A DNA stretch of 56,335 nt from Flavobacteriales bacterium (lineage in GTDB: Bacteria; Bacteroidota; Bacteroidia; Flavobacteriales_D; Parvicellaceae): NCBI GenBank assembly GCA_018401455.1, contig JAGYKU010000012.1:1-56335 (forward strand), in the 5' to 3' direction. The position numbers and the translations under genes are program-made. Below are positions 19,408 to 28,205 of this stretch, one piece after another; within the stretch, counting starts at the first letter, position 1; every line of letters begins with the position of its first letter. The notes below the pieces were generated by a model. The model searched no databases. It saw nothing but the letters and a program-made list of their open reading frames with translations, and was not told where the DNA came from.

Positions 19408-20919
19408 ATGTTCAAAATAATCAAACATATACTTACACAGGTGGCAATTGCCACCTGTGTTTTTATGTCTGGATATGGACAGTATTTGAATAAATTGGAT
19501 GTGATTCCCAATAGTGAGGAGTTTGCTACTGTATTTCATTGGAAAGGAGATACATTATATGGAGGCATGTTAGTGCAAGACACACTTTGGACAAATCATG
19601 GTTATGGAACTTATCATTTAAAAAGATATGATAACAATTTTGAAACAGAAGAAAGTCATATTATTATAGATACAGGGAGAATTTATGGTCCAGGAAAATC
19701 CATTGTTCTTAAGGATGATGCTTTTTATATTGGAGGTTTTAAAGATACTGCCTATTATGACAGCGACACTACTTATGGTTATGTTTTAAAATTAGATACT
19801 TTAGGCATTAAAAAATGGGAAAAAAGATTATACCCATCGGAAGAAAAAGTAAGCATTTCGCATGTGATAGAACATGATTCTTTGTTAATTCTTGCAGGAC
19901 GTTGTTACAACCCAATTTCAGGAGTATCGCCAAATTTGTCGTATGTTTTTGTCTTTGCCATAGATACCAGTGGTGCAGAAATTTGGAGTAAAACATTTCC
20001 CAATTTAAACTTACAAACCCTTTCTTTTAGTAGCACCCAAGATGGTGGATTTTTACTATCCACCTTTTCACAATTAAATGGTTCCATAAACCAAACACGA
20101 GTTTATAAATTGGATCATTTAGGGGATACAGAATGGAGCAGAACCATTGGAGATGGACTAACTAATCCAGTCTATCTATCTGCATCTGAAATGCCCAATG
20201 GTGAAGTGCTTTGTTATGGAAGTCAAGTAGTAAATAACATTGATCAATCTTATTTGGTTAAATTGTCTTCTGGTGGTGTCATCCTAAAAGATACTTTGAA
20301 TGATTTGAGCCCTAATAATAAAACTGATTATTTTTCTTTAAGCGCCAAACCTTATTATAATACCTCAGGAAAAATTTATTTGGTTGGGGAATGGGACATT
20401 CCTTACAATTGTTCATTCTTATGCGAAATAAATTCAGATTTAGATATTCTTTGGATAAATAAACATGAAAAAAGGTTATTTCGTGATATCATTTACCACG
20501 TATCAGCATATCCTCCTAATCCAGATTTTATCTTTATGGCAGGTTTGTCTTACCCCACGCCAGGCGTTCCTACGGAAAGTGTAGATGCATGGTTTGTAGT
20601 GGTAGATAGTTTGGGTTGCGAAGTTGCCAATTGTACCAGTGGTATTTCGGAGTGGAAAAAAGAAGAAACCCACAATATGAAACTTTATCCTAATCCAAGT
20701 AATGGAAAAGTCACCATAGATTTATCTTCCTTAGTTGAAATCAGCAACACCTACAGTATCTATATCACCGACATACAAGGTAAGCAAATAGAAATACTAA
20801 CTATAAACAATATTGTTTTAGAATATGAAATGTCTAATATTGACCAAGGTATATACCTAGTGCATTTGCTTAAAAACGGAGAACGCATAGAAACTCAAAA
20901 ATTGGTATTGACAAAATAA
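19408..20919 (+). CDS. T9SS-sorted secreted protein, predicted beta-propeller
   Basis: 503 residues with a signal peptide (MFKIIKHILTQVAIATCVFMSGYGQ). The middle has repeated blocks of the type G.VLKLD.LG...W.K and YKLDHLGDTEWSRTIGDG, resembling PQQ/Kelch-like propeller blades in many Bacteroidota secreted proteins, but no catalytic residues are visible. The C-terminal type A sorting domain (MKLYPNPSNGKVTIDL ... DQGIYLVHLLKNGERIETQ) is almost identical at its end to those of the flanking genes. It starts 5 bp after the metzincin-like gene, so they are likely co-transcribed. A remnant at ~21984-22080 matches its N-terminal GYGQYLN region. Confidence 0.85.
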   Translation: MFKIIKHILTQVAIATCVFMSGYGQYLNKLDVIPNSEEFATVFHWKGDTLYGGMLVQDTLWTNHGYGTYHLKRYDNNFETEESHIIIDTGRIYGPGKSIVLKDDAFYIGGFKDTAYYDSDTTYGYVLKLDTLGIKKWEKRLYPSEEKVSISHVIEHDSLLILAGRCYNPISGVSPNLSYVFVFAIDTSGAEIWSKTFPNLNLQTLSFSSTQDGGFLLSTFSQLNGSINQTRVYKLDHLGDTEWSRTIGDGLTNPVYLSASEMPNGEVLCYGSQVVNNIDQSYLVKLSSGGVILKDTLNDLSPNNKTDYFSLSAKPYYNTSGKIYLVGEWDIPYNCSFLCEINSDLDILWINKHEKRLFRDIIYHVSAYPPNPDFIFMAGLSYPTPGVPTESVDAWFVVVDSLGCEVANCTSGISEWKKEETHNMKLYPNPSNGKVTIDLSSLVEISNTYSIYITDIQGKQIEILTINNIVLEYEMSNIDQGIYLVHLLKNGERIETQKLVLTK

Positions 20920-20951
20920 ATCTATATTATAAAAATCAAAACTACACCGTT

Positions 20952-21983
20952 ATGAAATTCCTTTTTTTAATCATTACATTCCTGTTTATTAAGAATATTT
21001 ACTCACAAAACAATTATATCTGGTCTGAGCAAGTTGCTATTTGGACATATTTAACAGAAGGTCAAAAAACAGTAACATTAGGTACTTCACCTTCATATTT
21101 AAAAAGAATAGTTGCTAAATCTGTCAACGCTACTAATATCTCTTCCAATGGGCAGTTTTATTATGACTCCTATAGTTTTAGTCATTCTCCAATGGAAAAT
21201 GGAGCTACCTTTTTTCCTTCGTATGACCTATTGGATGATTATGAATTTGCTTTCTATGACGATGTCATATACTTTAAACAACCTGAGTTTTCTAAAGATT
21301 CAATAAACTGGATTCCAGCTGATGATACAATTGTTAACTTTAACGCATCTATAGGTGATACTTGGGAATTTCATGATCCATTTGCCGATCCATACTTTGT
21401 TTATCAAAACCATACATCAGGTATATCCACTGTCCTTGATACTGGAAGTAGAATTATCAATGGAGAAACATTGAAATGGATATTAGTAGAATACTCGAAA
21501 ACAGACGAAAACCTCACAATAATTTCTAATTCTTATTCAGACACTATTTTTGAAAAAATGGGACCAAAACGAAATATGATTCCATCAGAATATTTTTATG
21601 GCTTTGACTCAAATTTTGATGGTGGATCATGGTTAGCTTGCTACTCAGATGATAGTTTTTTAGAACACACCATAATTCAAAATGTATGCGATTATTTCCT
21701 TAATGTAGATGAGTTATCTCCTGTAAGTTTTAAAATTTACCCCAATCCCACAACAGGAACAACCGCATTTACTCTCTTTAATTCTAATCAATTTAGTAAT
21801 GGACAGAAAGAGGTTTACGAAGTCCACATAGCAGACCTACAAGGCAAACTTATAAAAACCTTCCCTTTGAACAACCTTTCTGCTTATTCTGAGTTTTTTA
21901 CAGAAGACCAAGGCGTGTATTTAATCCACTTGCTCAAAAATGGTGAGCGTATAGAAACACAAAAATTGGTATTTACAAAATAA
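20952..21983 (+). CDS. T9SS-sorted secreted protein of unknown function
   Basis: 343 residues, with a signal peptide (MKFLFLIITFLFIKNIYSQ) and a C-terminal T9SS type A sorting domain (FKIYPNPTTGTTAFTLF ... DQGVYLIHLLKNGERIETQ). The ~220-residue central part is rich in aromatic and acidic residues and beta-prone, and I do not recognise a domain. It follows the preceding T9SS gene by 32 bp and shares the sorting-domain sequence, so it belongs to the same array. It is likely exported to the cell surface or medium. Confidence 0.8.
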   Translation: MKFLFLIITFLFIKNIYSQNNYIWSEQVAIWTYLTEGQKTVTLGTSPSYLKRIVAKSVNATNISSNGQFYYDSYSFSHSPMENGATFFPSYDLLDDYEFAFYDDVIYFKQPEFSKDSINWIPADDTIVNFNASIGDTWEFHDPFADPYFVYQNHTSGISTVLDTGSRIINGETLKWILVEYSKTDENLTIISNSYSDTIFEKMGPKRNMIPSEYFYGFDSNFDGGSWLACYSDDSFLEHTIIQNVCDYFLNVDELSPVSFKIYPNPTTGTTAFTLFNSNQFSNGQKEVYEVHIADLQGKLIKTFPLNNLSAYSEFFTEDQGVYLIHLLKNGERIETQKLVFTK

Positions 21984-22080
21984 TACCGATGTTTGGATAT
22001 GGACAATATTTGAATGAATTATTGGTAACACCCAATAAGAACGAATATCCAAGTAGTTTTCATGTTAAAGAACTAGATGA
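21984..22080 (+). pseudogene. 5' remnant of a T9SS gene related to the one at 19408
   Basis: The frame starting at the ATG at 21989 reads MFGYGQYLNELLVTPNKNEY and continues SSFHVKELDED before stopping. It matches the mature N-terminus of the 19408 protein (MSGYGQYLNKLDVIPNSEEF ... VFHWKGD). The signal peptide and everything after ~35 residues are missing. At about 22065-22081 it joins directly to a recO tail, so a deletion or recombination joint lies here. Confidence 0.75.
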
Positions 22081-22186
22081 AGATTTGAACTATTAGATGG
22101 ATTGGTCACCTATTATGAAGTTCAATTGGGGTTCAAAACCAATACTTTTCAGTCTCATGAGGTGCTCAAAACCATTTTTGAATAGC
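22081..22186 (+). pseudogene. second copy of the recO 3' end
   Basis: The 34 codons translate as RFELLDGLVTYYEVQLG followed by FKTNTFQSHEVLKTIFE and a stop. The end of recO (15322-15426) is the same except for three conservative changes (L/F, I/V, V/I). Nucleotide identity is about 83%, with most differences silent, so the two copies diverged under selection as recO, not as debris. There is no start codon or upstream recO sequence. It marks the right edge of the accessory block. Confidence 0.85.
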
Positions 22187-22193
22187 ATTTCAA

Positions 22194-23075
22194 TTAATAT
22201 CCACTTCCTGCAGCAGAAATAGATTCAATAGGATGCCAAGTAGTTTTTACTTCCATAAAATTCAAAATTTCGTAAGGATTTTCAACTTTTTCATCATCCC
22301 AGTTCACATTATCTTTTATGGTGATTCTTTTAAGATTATCAACCGCTAATAATCTCAATTGATTTATTTCGTCTTTATTGTTTCTGCAATATACCACTGC
22401 ATTTACATCCATGTGAGAAGCAAAATGTTCTAAAAGTTCTTTTGTATTTCCTGTTAGGATATTTACTACGCCACCTGGAACATCACTAGTCGCCAAAACC
22501 TCAGAGAAAGTTACAGCACATAATGGTTTGCTCTCAGAAGCAAGAACGACACAAGTATTTCCTCCAGCAATTACAGGAGCAATCATAGAAATAAGTCCCA
22601 AAAGAGAACTTTCTTCAGAAGCTATAATGCCAACTACACCCGTGGGTTCATATGTAGAAAAATTAAAGTGACTACTTGCAACAGGATTTATAGATCCGAA
22701 TACTTGAGTATATTTATCACACCAACCCGCATAATAAATTAGTCGATCAATAGAAGCATCAATTTCTTTTTCAGCGGTAACTTTTGTGATGCCTTGAAGT
22801 TCTAATTCACTTTGAAATTGTGACCTTCTGCCTTCAAGAATTTCTGCAATTCTATACAAAATTTGACTTCTATTGTATGCAGATTTTTCTGCCCATCCAG
22901 TTTGCGCACCTCTAGCGGCAACAACAGCATTTCTAACATCTTTTCTTGACGATAAACAAATATTACCCAAAGGTTTTTTATTTGCTAATGGCTGGTAATA
23001 TCTTCCCGATTCTGTTCTCGGAAAAGCGCCACCGATATATATTTTGTAAGTTTTCAATATTTCTATTCTTTTCAT
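22194..23075 (-). CDS. short aldehyde dehydrogenase homologue lacking the catalytic domain
   Basis: 293 residues, against ~490 for a complete ALDH. It keeps the N-terminal part and NAD-binding fold (KIYIGGAFPRTESGR, YYAGWCDKYTQVFG, PTGVVGIIA, VIAGGNTCVVLASE, DVPGGVVNILTG). It ends before the region that carries the catalytic cysteine, and the N.P motif (PWNFP in the full paralogue) is replaced by SEESS. It is therefore probably a non-catalytic ALDH subunit. It lies in the deoC-ALDH group on the same strand, separated from the full ALDH by a DUF4139 gene. Short ALDH partners near deoC are known in other bacteria, so I regard it as a real gene and not simply a truncation. Confidence 0.75.
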   Translation of the reverse strand: MKRIEILKTYKIYIGGAFPRTESGRYYQPLANKKPLGNICLSSRKDVRNAVVAARGAQTGWAEKSAYNRSQILYRIAEILEGRRSQFQSELELQGITKVTAEKEIDASIDRLIYYAGWCDKYTQVFGSINPVASSHFNFSTYEPTGVVGIIASEESSLLGLISMIAPVIAGGNTCVVLASESKPLCAVTFSEVLATSDVPGGVVNILTGNTKELLEHFASHMDVNAVVYCRNNKDEINQLRLLAVDNLKRITIKDNVNWDDEKVENPYEILNFMEVKTTWHPIESISAAGSGY

Positions 23076-23124
23076 TTTATTTCAATTAGATAATTCTTTT
23101 AAATTATTATTTTTAATATTATAA

Positions 23125-24684
23125 TTAAAATTTTGCTCTTACTTTTTTACTGCTTCCTCCAATAAAACTATAGTTTTGGCTGTAAAAATTGGACTTATTA
23201 CTAGATCCAAAAAGCGAACTTCTGTAGTTTTTTTCATATTCTACTTCAAAACCCAAAGTTTTAGATTGTTCTTTATTTTTAGTCAATTCATCAATTTGCC
23301 ATACTAAAATTCCATTTTCATCATTGTAAACCGCATTTGATTTTTCTAATAAGGAAACTTTTGCTCGGTTGGATTGACTTACTGGAATTTGATCAAATAT
23401 TTTAACTTTTACGCTCTCGTTTCTATTACTTTTAATAACATAATCGTAATAAATAGTTTCTTTAACTTTATTATTAGACTCCTTGGTAAAAGTCTTATTG
23501 CCAATTGGATTTCTTTGAACAATTACTTCTTTATTTTGCCCAATTGGAATATCCAAAGTATCAGGCAATCCTTCTATTGAGATATAGGAATCTCCTATAT
23601 TATTGCCTTGGTAATAAATTTTAGCATCTCCATCAGCTATGGGAAGTTTGTTCCAATTAATTACTCTTGCAACTAAATAAGGATTTTCTTCTATTGAAGG
23701 GAAAGAATACCACATATAAATAGTTTCAAGAGTCTTCGAAAAGACATCATATTTATAAATTCCACCATTAGAAGGTATAGAGTTTATTCCTTCAATTTGT
23801 AATAATTCTGTAGTTGAAGGAGCATTGAATTCTTCATATTCTACTCCGCTAATTTTTAAAATATCTAAATCATTTGATTCATAAGGAAAGGGAAGAAATG
23901 AGTTTTCTTGACCGTAATCTTGACTTTTACCTCCTAAATAAAAAGGTTCTACTTTAGGGATTGAACTAGTTTTGTCAAAAGGAGAATTAAAAGAAAGTTC
24001 AACCTCAACATCATTCCAATCTTCTCCTGTTTTATTCATTATTTTAGCAATATATTTTAATTTAATATCTTTAGATAAATCATCTACAAAAACTTCATAT
24101 TCAGGAACCCATGCTGCTGAACCAGTTACATACTTTAATCGCAACTTCTTTTTGATGCTGTTATTTGTTGAAACTATAAAAATGAAATAAGGCTCTAAGG
24201 TGTTGAGAGAGTCTTTTTCTAAATCACTTTCAATTTTTCTAATTCTTGATTTAAAGGAAGTTACTTTAGTATCATAGTAAGATAATAATTCTTTAAAATC
24301 ATTTACAACTTTAAATTGATTGGAATTTAAAAGCAATTTCTCTGTTGCTTCTAATTGAAAAAGATAAGAGTCTTTCTCGTCTTTAAGCCTTTGAACTTCT
24401 TCCTTAGAAAACTTTTTAATCAGTTTTACATTAATTAGTGTAATATCTTCATCTAATAATTGAATTGAGTTTTCTATTGCATAAGAAGACACGTTTTTTA
24501 GAATGATATTACTTTGTCCCTCAGGTAATGACACATCTATTTCATGAGTAACTGTTGCTCCTAAAGAAAAAACAGTAACCTTTTTTATATTAGATTTGGC
24601 TTCAAAATCTAAACCTAGCACTTTATTTGAAAAATGAATACTTAATAGTAGGATCATTAAGTTTTTGTAATTGATATATTTCAT
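23125..24684 (-). CDS. DUF4139/DUF4140 (MuiA-like) secreted protein
   Basis: 519 residues with a signal peptide (MKYINYKNLMILLLSIHFSNKVLG). The N-terminal DUF4140-like part (~25-110; IKKVTVFSLGATVTHEIDVSLPEGQSNIILKNVS) leads into a coiled-coil stretch (~105-165), then the DUF4139 beta domain (~170-515; YVTGSAAWVPEYEV, NKTGEDWNDVEVELS, YDYVIKSNRNESVKVKIFDQIPVSQS, LVWQIDEL). The family includes the 'mucoidy inhibitor A' proteins, whose biochemical role is not established; they appear to be periplasmic or surface beta-rich proteins. It sits 49 bp upstream of the short ALDH gene on the same strand, between the two ALDH genes. Nothing links it to aldehyde metabolism except position. Confidence 0.85.
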   Translation of the reverse strand: MKYINYKNLMILLLSIHFSNKVLGLDFEAKSNIKKVTVFSLGATVTHEIDVSLPEGQSNIILKNVSSYAIENSIQLLDEDITLINVKLIKKFSKEEVQRLKDEKDSYLFQLEATEKLLLNSNQFKVVNDFKELLSYYDTKVTSFKSRIRKIESDLEKDSLNTLEPYFIFIVSTNNSIKKKLRLKYVTGSAAWVPEYEVFVDDLSKDIKLKYIAKIMNKTGEDWNDVEVELSFNSPFDKTSSIPKVEPFYLGGKSQDYGQENSFLPFPYESNDLDILKISGVEYEEFNAPSTTELLQIEGINSIPSNGGIYKYDVFSKTLETIYMWYSFPSIEENPYLVARVINWNKLPIADGDAKIYYQGNNIGDSYISIEGLPDTLDIPIGQNKEVIVQRNPIGNKTFTKESNNKVKETIYYDYVIKSNRNESVKVKIFDQIPVSQSNRAKVSLLEKSNAVYNDENGILVWQIDELTKNKEQSKTLGFEVEYEKNYRSSLFGSSNKSNFYSQNYSFIGGSSKKVRAKF

Positions 24685-24721
24685 TTTATTTTTTTTAGTG
24701 ATTAGTATTTTTTGTCAAAAA

Positions 24722-24800
24722 AGTAAACCTTCAACGTTTAACGTTTAACTTTCAACAAATGTTAACCTCAAACTCCAAACCCCGAACTTCAAACATTATG
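24722..24800. repeat. degenerate short-motif repeat tract
   Basis: The intergenic stretch runs as loose repeats of (C)AACGTTTAAC / CAAACTCCAAAC / CGAACTTCAAAC. Such tracts are common between Bacteroidota genes. No larger structure is seen. Confidence 0.45.
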
Positions 24801-26277
24801 CATTAAACTTCAAATAAGCCTCCAAACCTTGAAGCCCGCCTTCTCTTCCGTGTCCACTTTCTTTATATCCACCAAAAGGAGAAGTAGGATCAAATTTGTT
24901 ATAAGTATTTCCCCATACAACTCCTGCTCTCATTTGAGAAGTTAGGTTAAAAACTTTTGACCCTTTGTCACTCCAAACTCCTGCTGATAAACCATAAGGG
25001 GTGTTGTTGGCTTTAGAAATAACTTCATCTACAGTTCTAAAAGTTTGAATCGCCAATACTGGTCCAAAAATTTCTTCTTTTACAATTGTACTCGATTGCG
25101 CTACATTGGTAAAAAGTGTTGGAGGAATCCAGTATCCTTTTTTGGGTAGCGTACAATTAGGTTGATATATTTCTGCACCTTCTTCTTTCCCTATTTTGAT
25201 GTATTTTTTTATCGTGTCTAGTTGCTTTTTTGAGTTGATGGCTCCAATGTCAGTGTTTTTATCTAATGGATTTCCAACAACTAAAGCTTGCATTCTATCT
25301 TTCAATTTACGCATTACAATATCATAAACAGATTCTTGAATAAACAATCGACTTCCAGCGCAACAAACATGTCCTTGATTGAAGAAAATACCGTTGATTA
25401 CTCCTTCAACTGCTTGGTCTAATGGAGCATCTTCCATGATAATGTTTGCCGCTTTTCCACCTAGTTCCATAGTGGATTTTTTGTTTGTGTTGGCAATCGA
25501 CTTCATAATCAATTTTCCTACACCAGTCGAACCTGTAAAAGCAATTTTATCTACATCTGGATGGTTCACAATGTGCGAACCAGTTTGTCCATAACCTGTT
25601 ACGATATTTACCACACCATCAGGTAAACCTGCATCTTGAAAAAGTTCTGCCAATTTCAAAGCGGTAAGCGAAGTTGTTTCAGCAGGTTTTAAAACTACAG
25701 TGTTACCAGTTGCTAAAGCAGGAGCAATTTTCCAAGCAATCATCAACATTGGAAAGTTCCAAGGTGTAATTTGACCCGCCACACCAATTGATTGTGGGTT
25801 TCTGTTGGGAAATGCATAATCTAATTTATCTGCCCATCCTGCATAATAGAAAAAATGTGCAGCCGCCAATGGAATGTCAATGTCTCTTGATTCTCTAATG
25901 GTTTTTCCACCGTCAAGTGATTCAATTACCGAGAACTCTCTTGCTCTTTCTTGAATTAATCTTGCAATTCTATAAATGTATTTACCCCTTTCTTTTCCAG
26001 ATAATTTACTCCAAACCGTATCATATGCCTTTCTTGCGGCTTTAACAGCGGCATCTACATCTGCCTCGTTGGCTTCAGCAACCTGTGCCAAGACTTCTTC
26101 AGTGGCAGGGTTTATGGTGTCGAAATACACTCCTGATTTTGGTTTCACAAATTTACCACCAATGAAAAGGTCGTATTTCTTTTTAAGTTGAATGTGGCCT
26201 GTACTTTCCATCGAAGGAGCGTAATCCCAATTGGAAGAAAGGTCTAATTCTATTTCTTTTGCTTTTTTCTTTGCCAT
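24796..26277 (-). CDS. aldehyde dehydrogenase (NAD-dependent family)
   Basis: 493 residues, full ALDH length. The N.P motif TPWNFP (~171-176, Asn174), FTGSTGVGK cofactor loop (~247-255), catalytic glutamate in MELGGK (Glu271), catalytic cysteine in GHVCCAGSR (Cys305) and KEEIFGPVL are all present. It should oxidise an aldehyde to its acid with NAD(P)+. It starts 9 bp downstream of deoC, whose product releases acetaldehyde from deoxyribose 5-phosphate, so acetaldehyde is the likely substrate; that is inference from context. The short homologue two genes downstream lacks the catalytic half. Confidence 0.93.
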   Translation of the reverse strand: MAKKKAKEIELDLSSNWDYAPSMESTGHIQLKKKYDLFIGGKFVKPKSGVYFDTINPATEEVLAQVAEANEADVDAAVKAARKAYDTVWSKLSGKERGKYIYRIARLIQERAREFSVIESLDGGKTIRESRDIDIPLAAAHFFYYAGWADKLDYAFPNRNPQSIGVAGQITPWNFPMLMIAWKIAPALATGNTVVLKPAETTSLTALKLAELFQDAGLPDGVVNIVTGYGQTGSHIVNHPDVDKIAFTGSTGVGKLIMKSIANTNKKSTMELGGKAANIIMEDAPLDQAVEGVINGIFFNQGHVCCAGSRLFIQESVYDIVMRKLKDRMQALVVGNPLDKNTDIGAINSKKQLDTIKKYIKIGKEEGAEIYQPNCTLPKKGYWIPPTLFTNVAQSSTIVKEEIFGPVLAIQTFRTVDEVISKANNTPYGLSAGVWSDKGSKVFNLTSQMRAGVVWGNTYNKFDPTSPFGGYKESGHGREGGLQGLEAYLKFNA

Positions 26278-26286
26278 TTTCTTAAA

Positions 26287-27186
26287 TTAATCTATTGAAA
26301 AATAATCTTTTGACTGGTAATTTCCTTGGGTTTGCTTAGCAATTTGCATCAACACATCATTGGCAAGTGAACTCGCTCCAAAACGAAACCATTCGTTGGA
26401 AAGCCATTTTCCTCCTAGTGTTTCTTTCACCATAACTAAATACTGTAAAGCCAATTTTGAATTGGATATTCCACCAGCAGGTTTCATCCCAACCATTCTT
26501 CCAGTTTTGTAATAATGGTCTTTTATGGCTTCGAGCATTACCAAAGTAACTGGTAAAGTTGCCGCTGGTTTTATTTTTCCTGTTGAAGTTTTGATAAAAT
26601 CTGCACCTGCATCCATAGCAATATCACTCGCCCTTCTTACTTTGTCAAAAGTGCCTAATTCTCCAGTTTCAAGTATTACTTTCAATCTTGCATTTCCACA
26701 AGCTTCTTTAATTGCTGCTATTTCATCAAATACAAAGTTGTATTCTCCCGAATGAAATTTTCCTCTGCTGATGACCATATCTATTTCATCTGCGCCAGCA
26801 TCTACAGCAATTTTAGTGTCCATCAATTTTATTTCTCTTGATGAGTGTCCGCTAGGAAATGCTGTTGCTACTGAAGCTACTTTTACACCTGATCCTTTTA
26901 GCGCTTTTACCGCTACATTTACAAAGTTAGGATACACACATATAGCCGCTGTTGTTGGTAAGTTAGGAATTTCATCGTGAAGATGCATTGCCTTATAGCA
27001 CAATTGCTTCACTTTTGCTTCTGTGTCTGCTCCTTCTAAAGTAGTAAGGTCAATCATATTCAAAACCATACGCAAACCTTGCATTTTGGCTTCGTTTTTT
27101 ATACTTCTTGCCGTAACTCTTGCCACTCTATCTAGTATTCCTACTTGATCAACCTTGGGAGTTTGACTATAATCTTTTATTGCCAT
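26287..27186 (-). CDS. deoC: deoxyribose-phosphate aldolase
   Basis: 299 residues. The DeoC family motifs are clear: EIDMVISRGKF, KVILETGELG and the Schiff-base lysine context ADFIKTSTGK, followed by GMKPAGGISN. The enzyme splits 2-deoxyribose 5-phosphate into acetaldehyde and glyceraldehyde 3-phosphate in the cytoplasm. It is somewhat longer than the ~220-250-residue enterobacterial enzymes because of an N-terminal extension, a form common in Bacteroidota. It is first in the group with the ALDH genes. Together they would route deoxynucleoside sugar to acetate and glycolysis. Confidence 0.95.
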   Translation of the reverse strand: MAIKDYSQTPKVDQVGILDRVARVTARSIKNEAKMQGLRMVLNMIDLTTLEGADTEAKVKQLCYKAMHLHDEIPNLPTTAAICVYPNFVNVAVKALKGSGVKVASVATAFPSGHSSREIKLMDTKIAVDAGADEIDMVISRGKFHSGEYNFVFDEIAAIKEACGNARLKVILETGELGTFDKVRRASDIAMDAGADFIKTSTGKIKPAATLPVTLVMLEAIKDHYYKTGRMVGMKPAGGISNSKLALQYLVMVKETLGGKWLSNEWFRFGASSLANDVLMQIAKQTQGNYQSKDYFSID

Positions 27187-27266
27187 TATAATTATTTATT
27201 ACAAAAACCAAATGTAGTATTTTTTTATGAAATAAGTTTAATTTTTGAGTTACTAAAAGTTTTAGC

Positions 27267-27300
27267 AAAAAAAAAGCCACGCAATTTGCGTGGCTTTTTG
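27267..27300 (-). terminator. terminator of the lipoprotein gene at 27318
   Basis: GCCACGCAA / TTGCGTGGC form a GC-rich hairpin (27276-27294) flanked by A9 on the left and T5 on the right. Read on the minus strand it follows the lipoprotein stop by ~20 bp and ends in a long T run. The symmetry could make it bidirectional. Confidence 0.85.
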
Positions 27301-27317
27301 TAAATATTTAATTAGAA

Positions 27318-28058
27318 TTACTTTTGTGTTAAAGTCATCGAACTAGTCAAAGTATATGTATTACTAGGATTTGTTGTTGTTGTACCTCCATTGTCAACAC
27401 TACTACTAGAACTTACTTGAGTTCCATCAGCAGATAATTGTAATTCTTTCTTTTTAGATTCTACAATAGTATAAATCTCAGACACTTGACCGTCTGTAAA
27501 AGTTTCAGTCGAATTTGTTGAAGAATTACCTGTTGAAGTTGAAGTAACTCCATTTATGGTAGTTGTAGTTGAATTTGCAACAGATCTTTTTTCATTACAA
27601 TTAGTTGCATTAAATGTAACTCTTTCATTCTTTTTAAATTCACCAACTCCTCCTAGGAAATCCCATTGACCAGAAATTGTTGTTTCACTAGAAATATTAT
27701 CAGTACTGATAACTAACATTCCTCCTCCATTAATTAATGTATCAATTTCAATCCAATTCATATTTTTAGAAGAAGACCACGAACCATCCTTGTTGATAGT
27801 GTACAAGTTTTCTGTAATGTTTTTAACTTTTGTTTCGCTTGAGCTTCCTGTTGTAGTTACAGTTGTTTCACTAGTTTCAGTTCCTGTCGTTGTTTCTTTA
27901 GTAGAAATAGATCCAGCAGTAGAACTACTTGATGTAGAATTATAACTATAACTTGTTACTGTCCATTCATTAGCCATTTTACCTTTAGAAGTTTTTTTAC
28001 ATGAAGCAGCACCTGCTATTAAAGCGATACTTAATCCATAAACAAATAATTTTTTCAT
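27318..28058 (-). CDS. Ser/Thr-rich lipoprotein, lipocalin-like
   Basis: 246 residues. The N-terminal lipoprotein signal has a lipobox ending GAASC (Cys20). The mature part has two Ser/Thr-rich low-complexity segments (~40-80 and ~160-190, plus another near 215-235) set into a lipocalin-like framework: NEWTVTSYSY, LYTINKDGSWS, SGQWDFLGGVGEFKKNERVTF and YTIVESKKKELQL. The W.V.....DG.W......G.W.F.......E pattern resembles Bacteroidota 'lipocalin-like domain' lipoproteins, but the fold is inferred. It is probably on the outer membrane. It forms its own unit ended by the hairpin at 27267. Confidence 0.75.
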   Translation of the reverse strand: MKKLFVYGLSIALIAGAASCKKTSKGKMANEWTVTSYSYNSTSSSSTAGSISTKETTTGTETSETTVTTTGSSSETKVKNITENLYTINKDGSWSSSKNMNWIEIDTLINGGGMLVISTDNISSETTISGQWDFLGGVGEFKKNERVTFNATNCNEKRSVANSTTTTINGVTSTSTGNSSTNSTETFTDGQVSEIYTIVESKKKELQLSADGTQVSSSSSVDNGGTTTTNPSNTYTLTSSMTLTQK

Positions 28059-28205
28059 TTTTAATTATATTTTTAAATTTATGATGAAAAGGTATTTTTT
28101 TATTTCAATCGTAGTTGCATATTCATATAAATTAACAAATTTTGTATATGAGTAATCGTTTTTTCACCATAAACAACATCTTTTGTTGTTTTTATACAAA
28201 AATTA

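Noticed and set aside
15441-22186. Prophage or conjugative element in the XRE/T9SS block
   Set aside because: No integrase, recombinase, phage structural or transfer gene is present; only the recO tail copy suggests integration.
24722-24800. CRISPR-like repeat between the DUF4139 and ALDH genes
   Set aside because: Repeats are 7-12 bp, degenerate and without spacers; it is a simple motif tract.
28081-28155. 24-residue frame on the plus strand
   Set aside because: It is short, lies across the probable promoter of the lipoprotein gene on the other strand, and has no supporting context.
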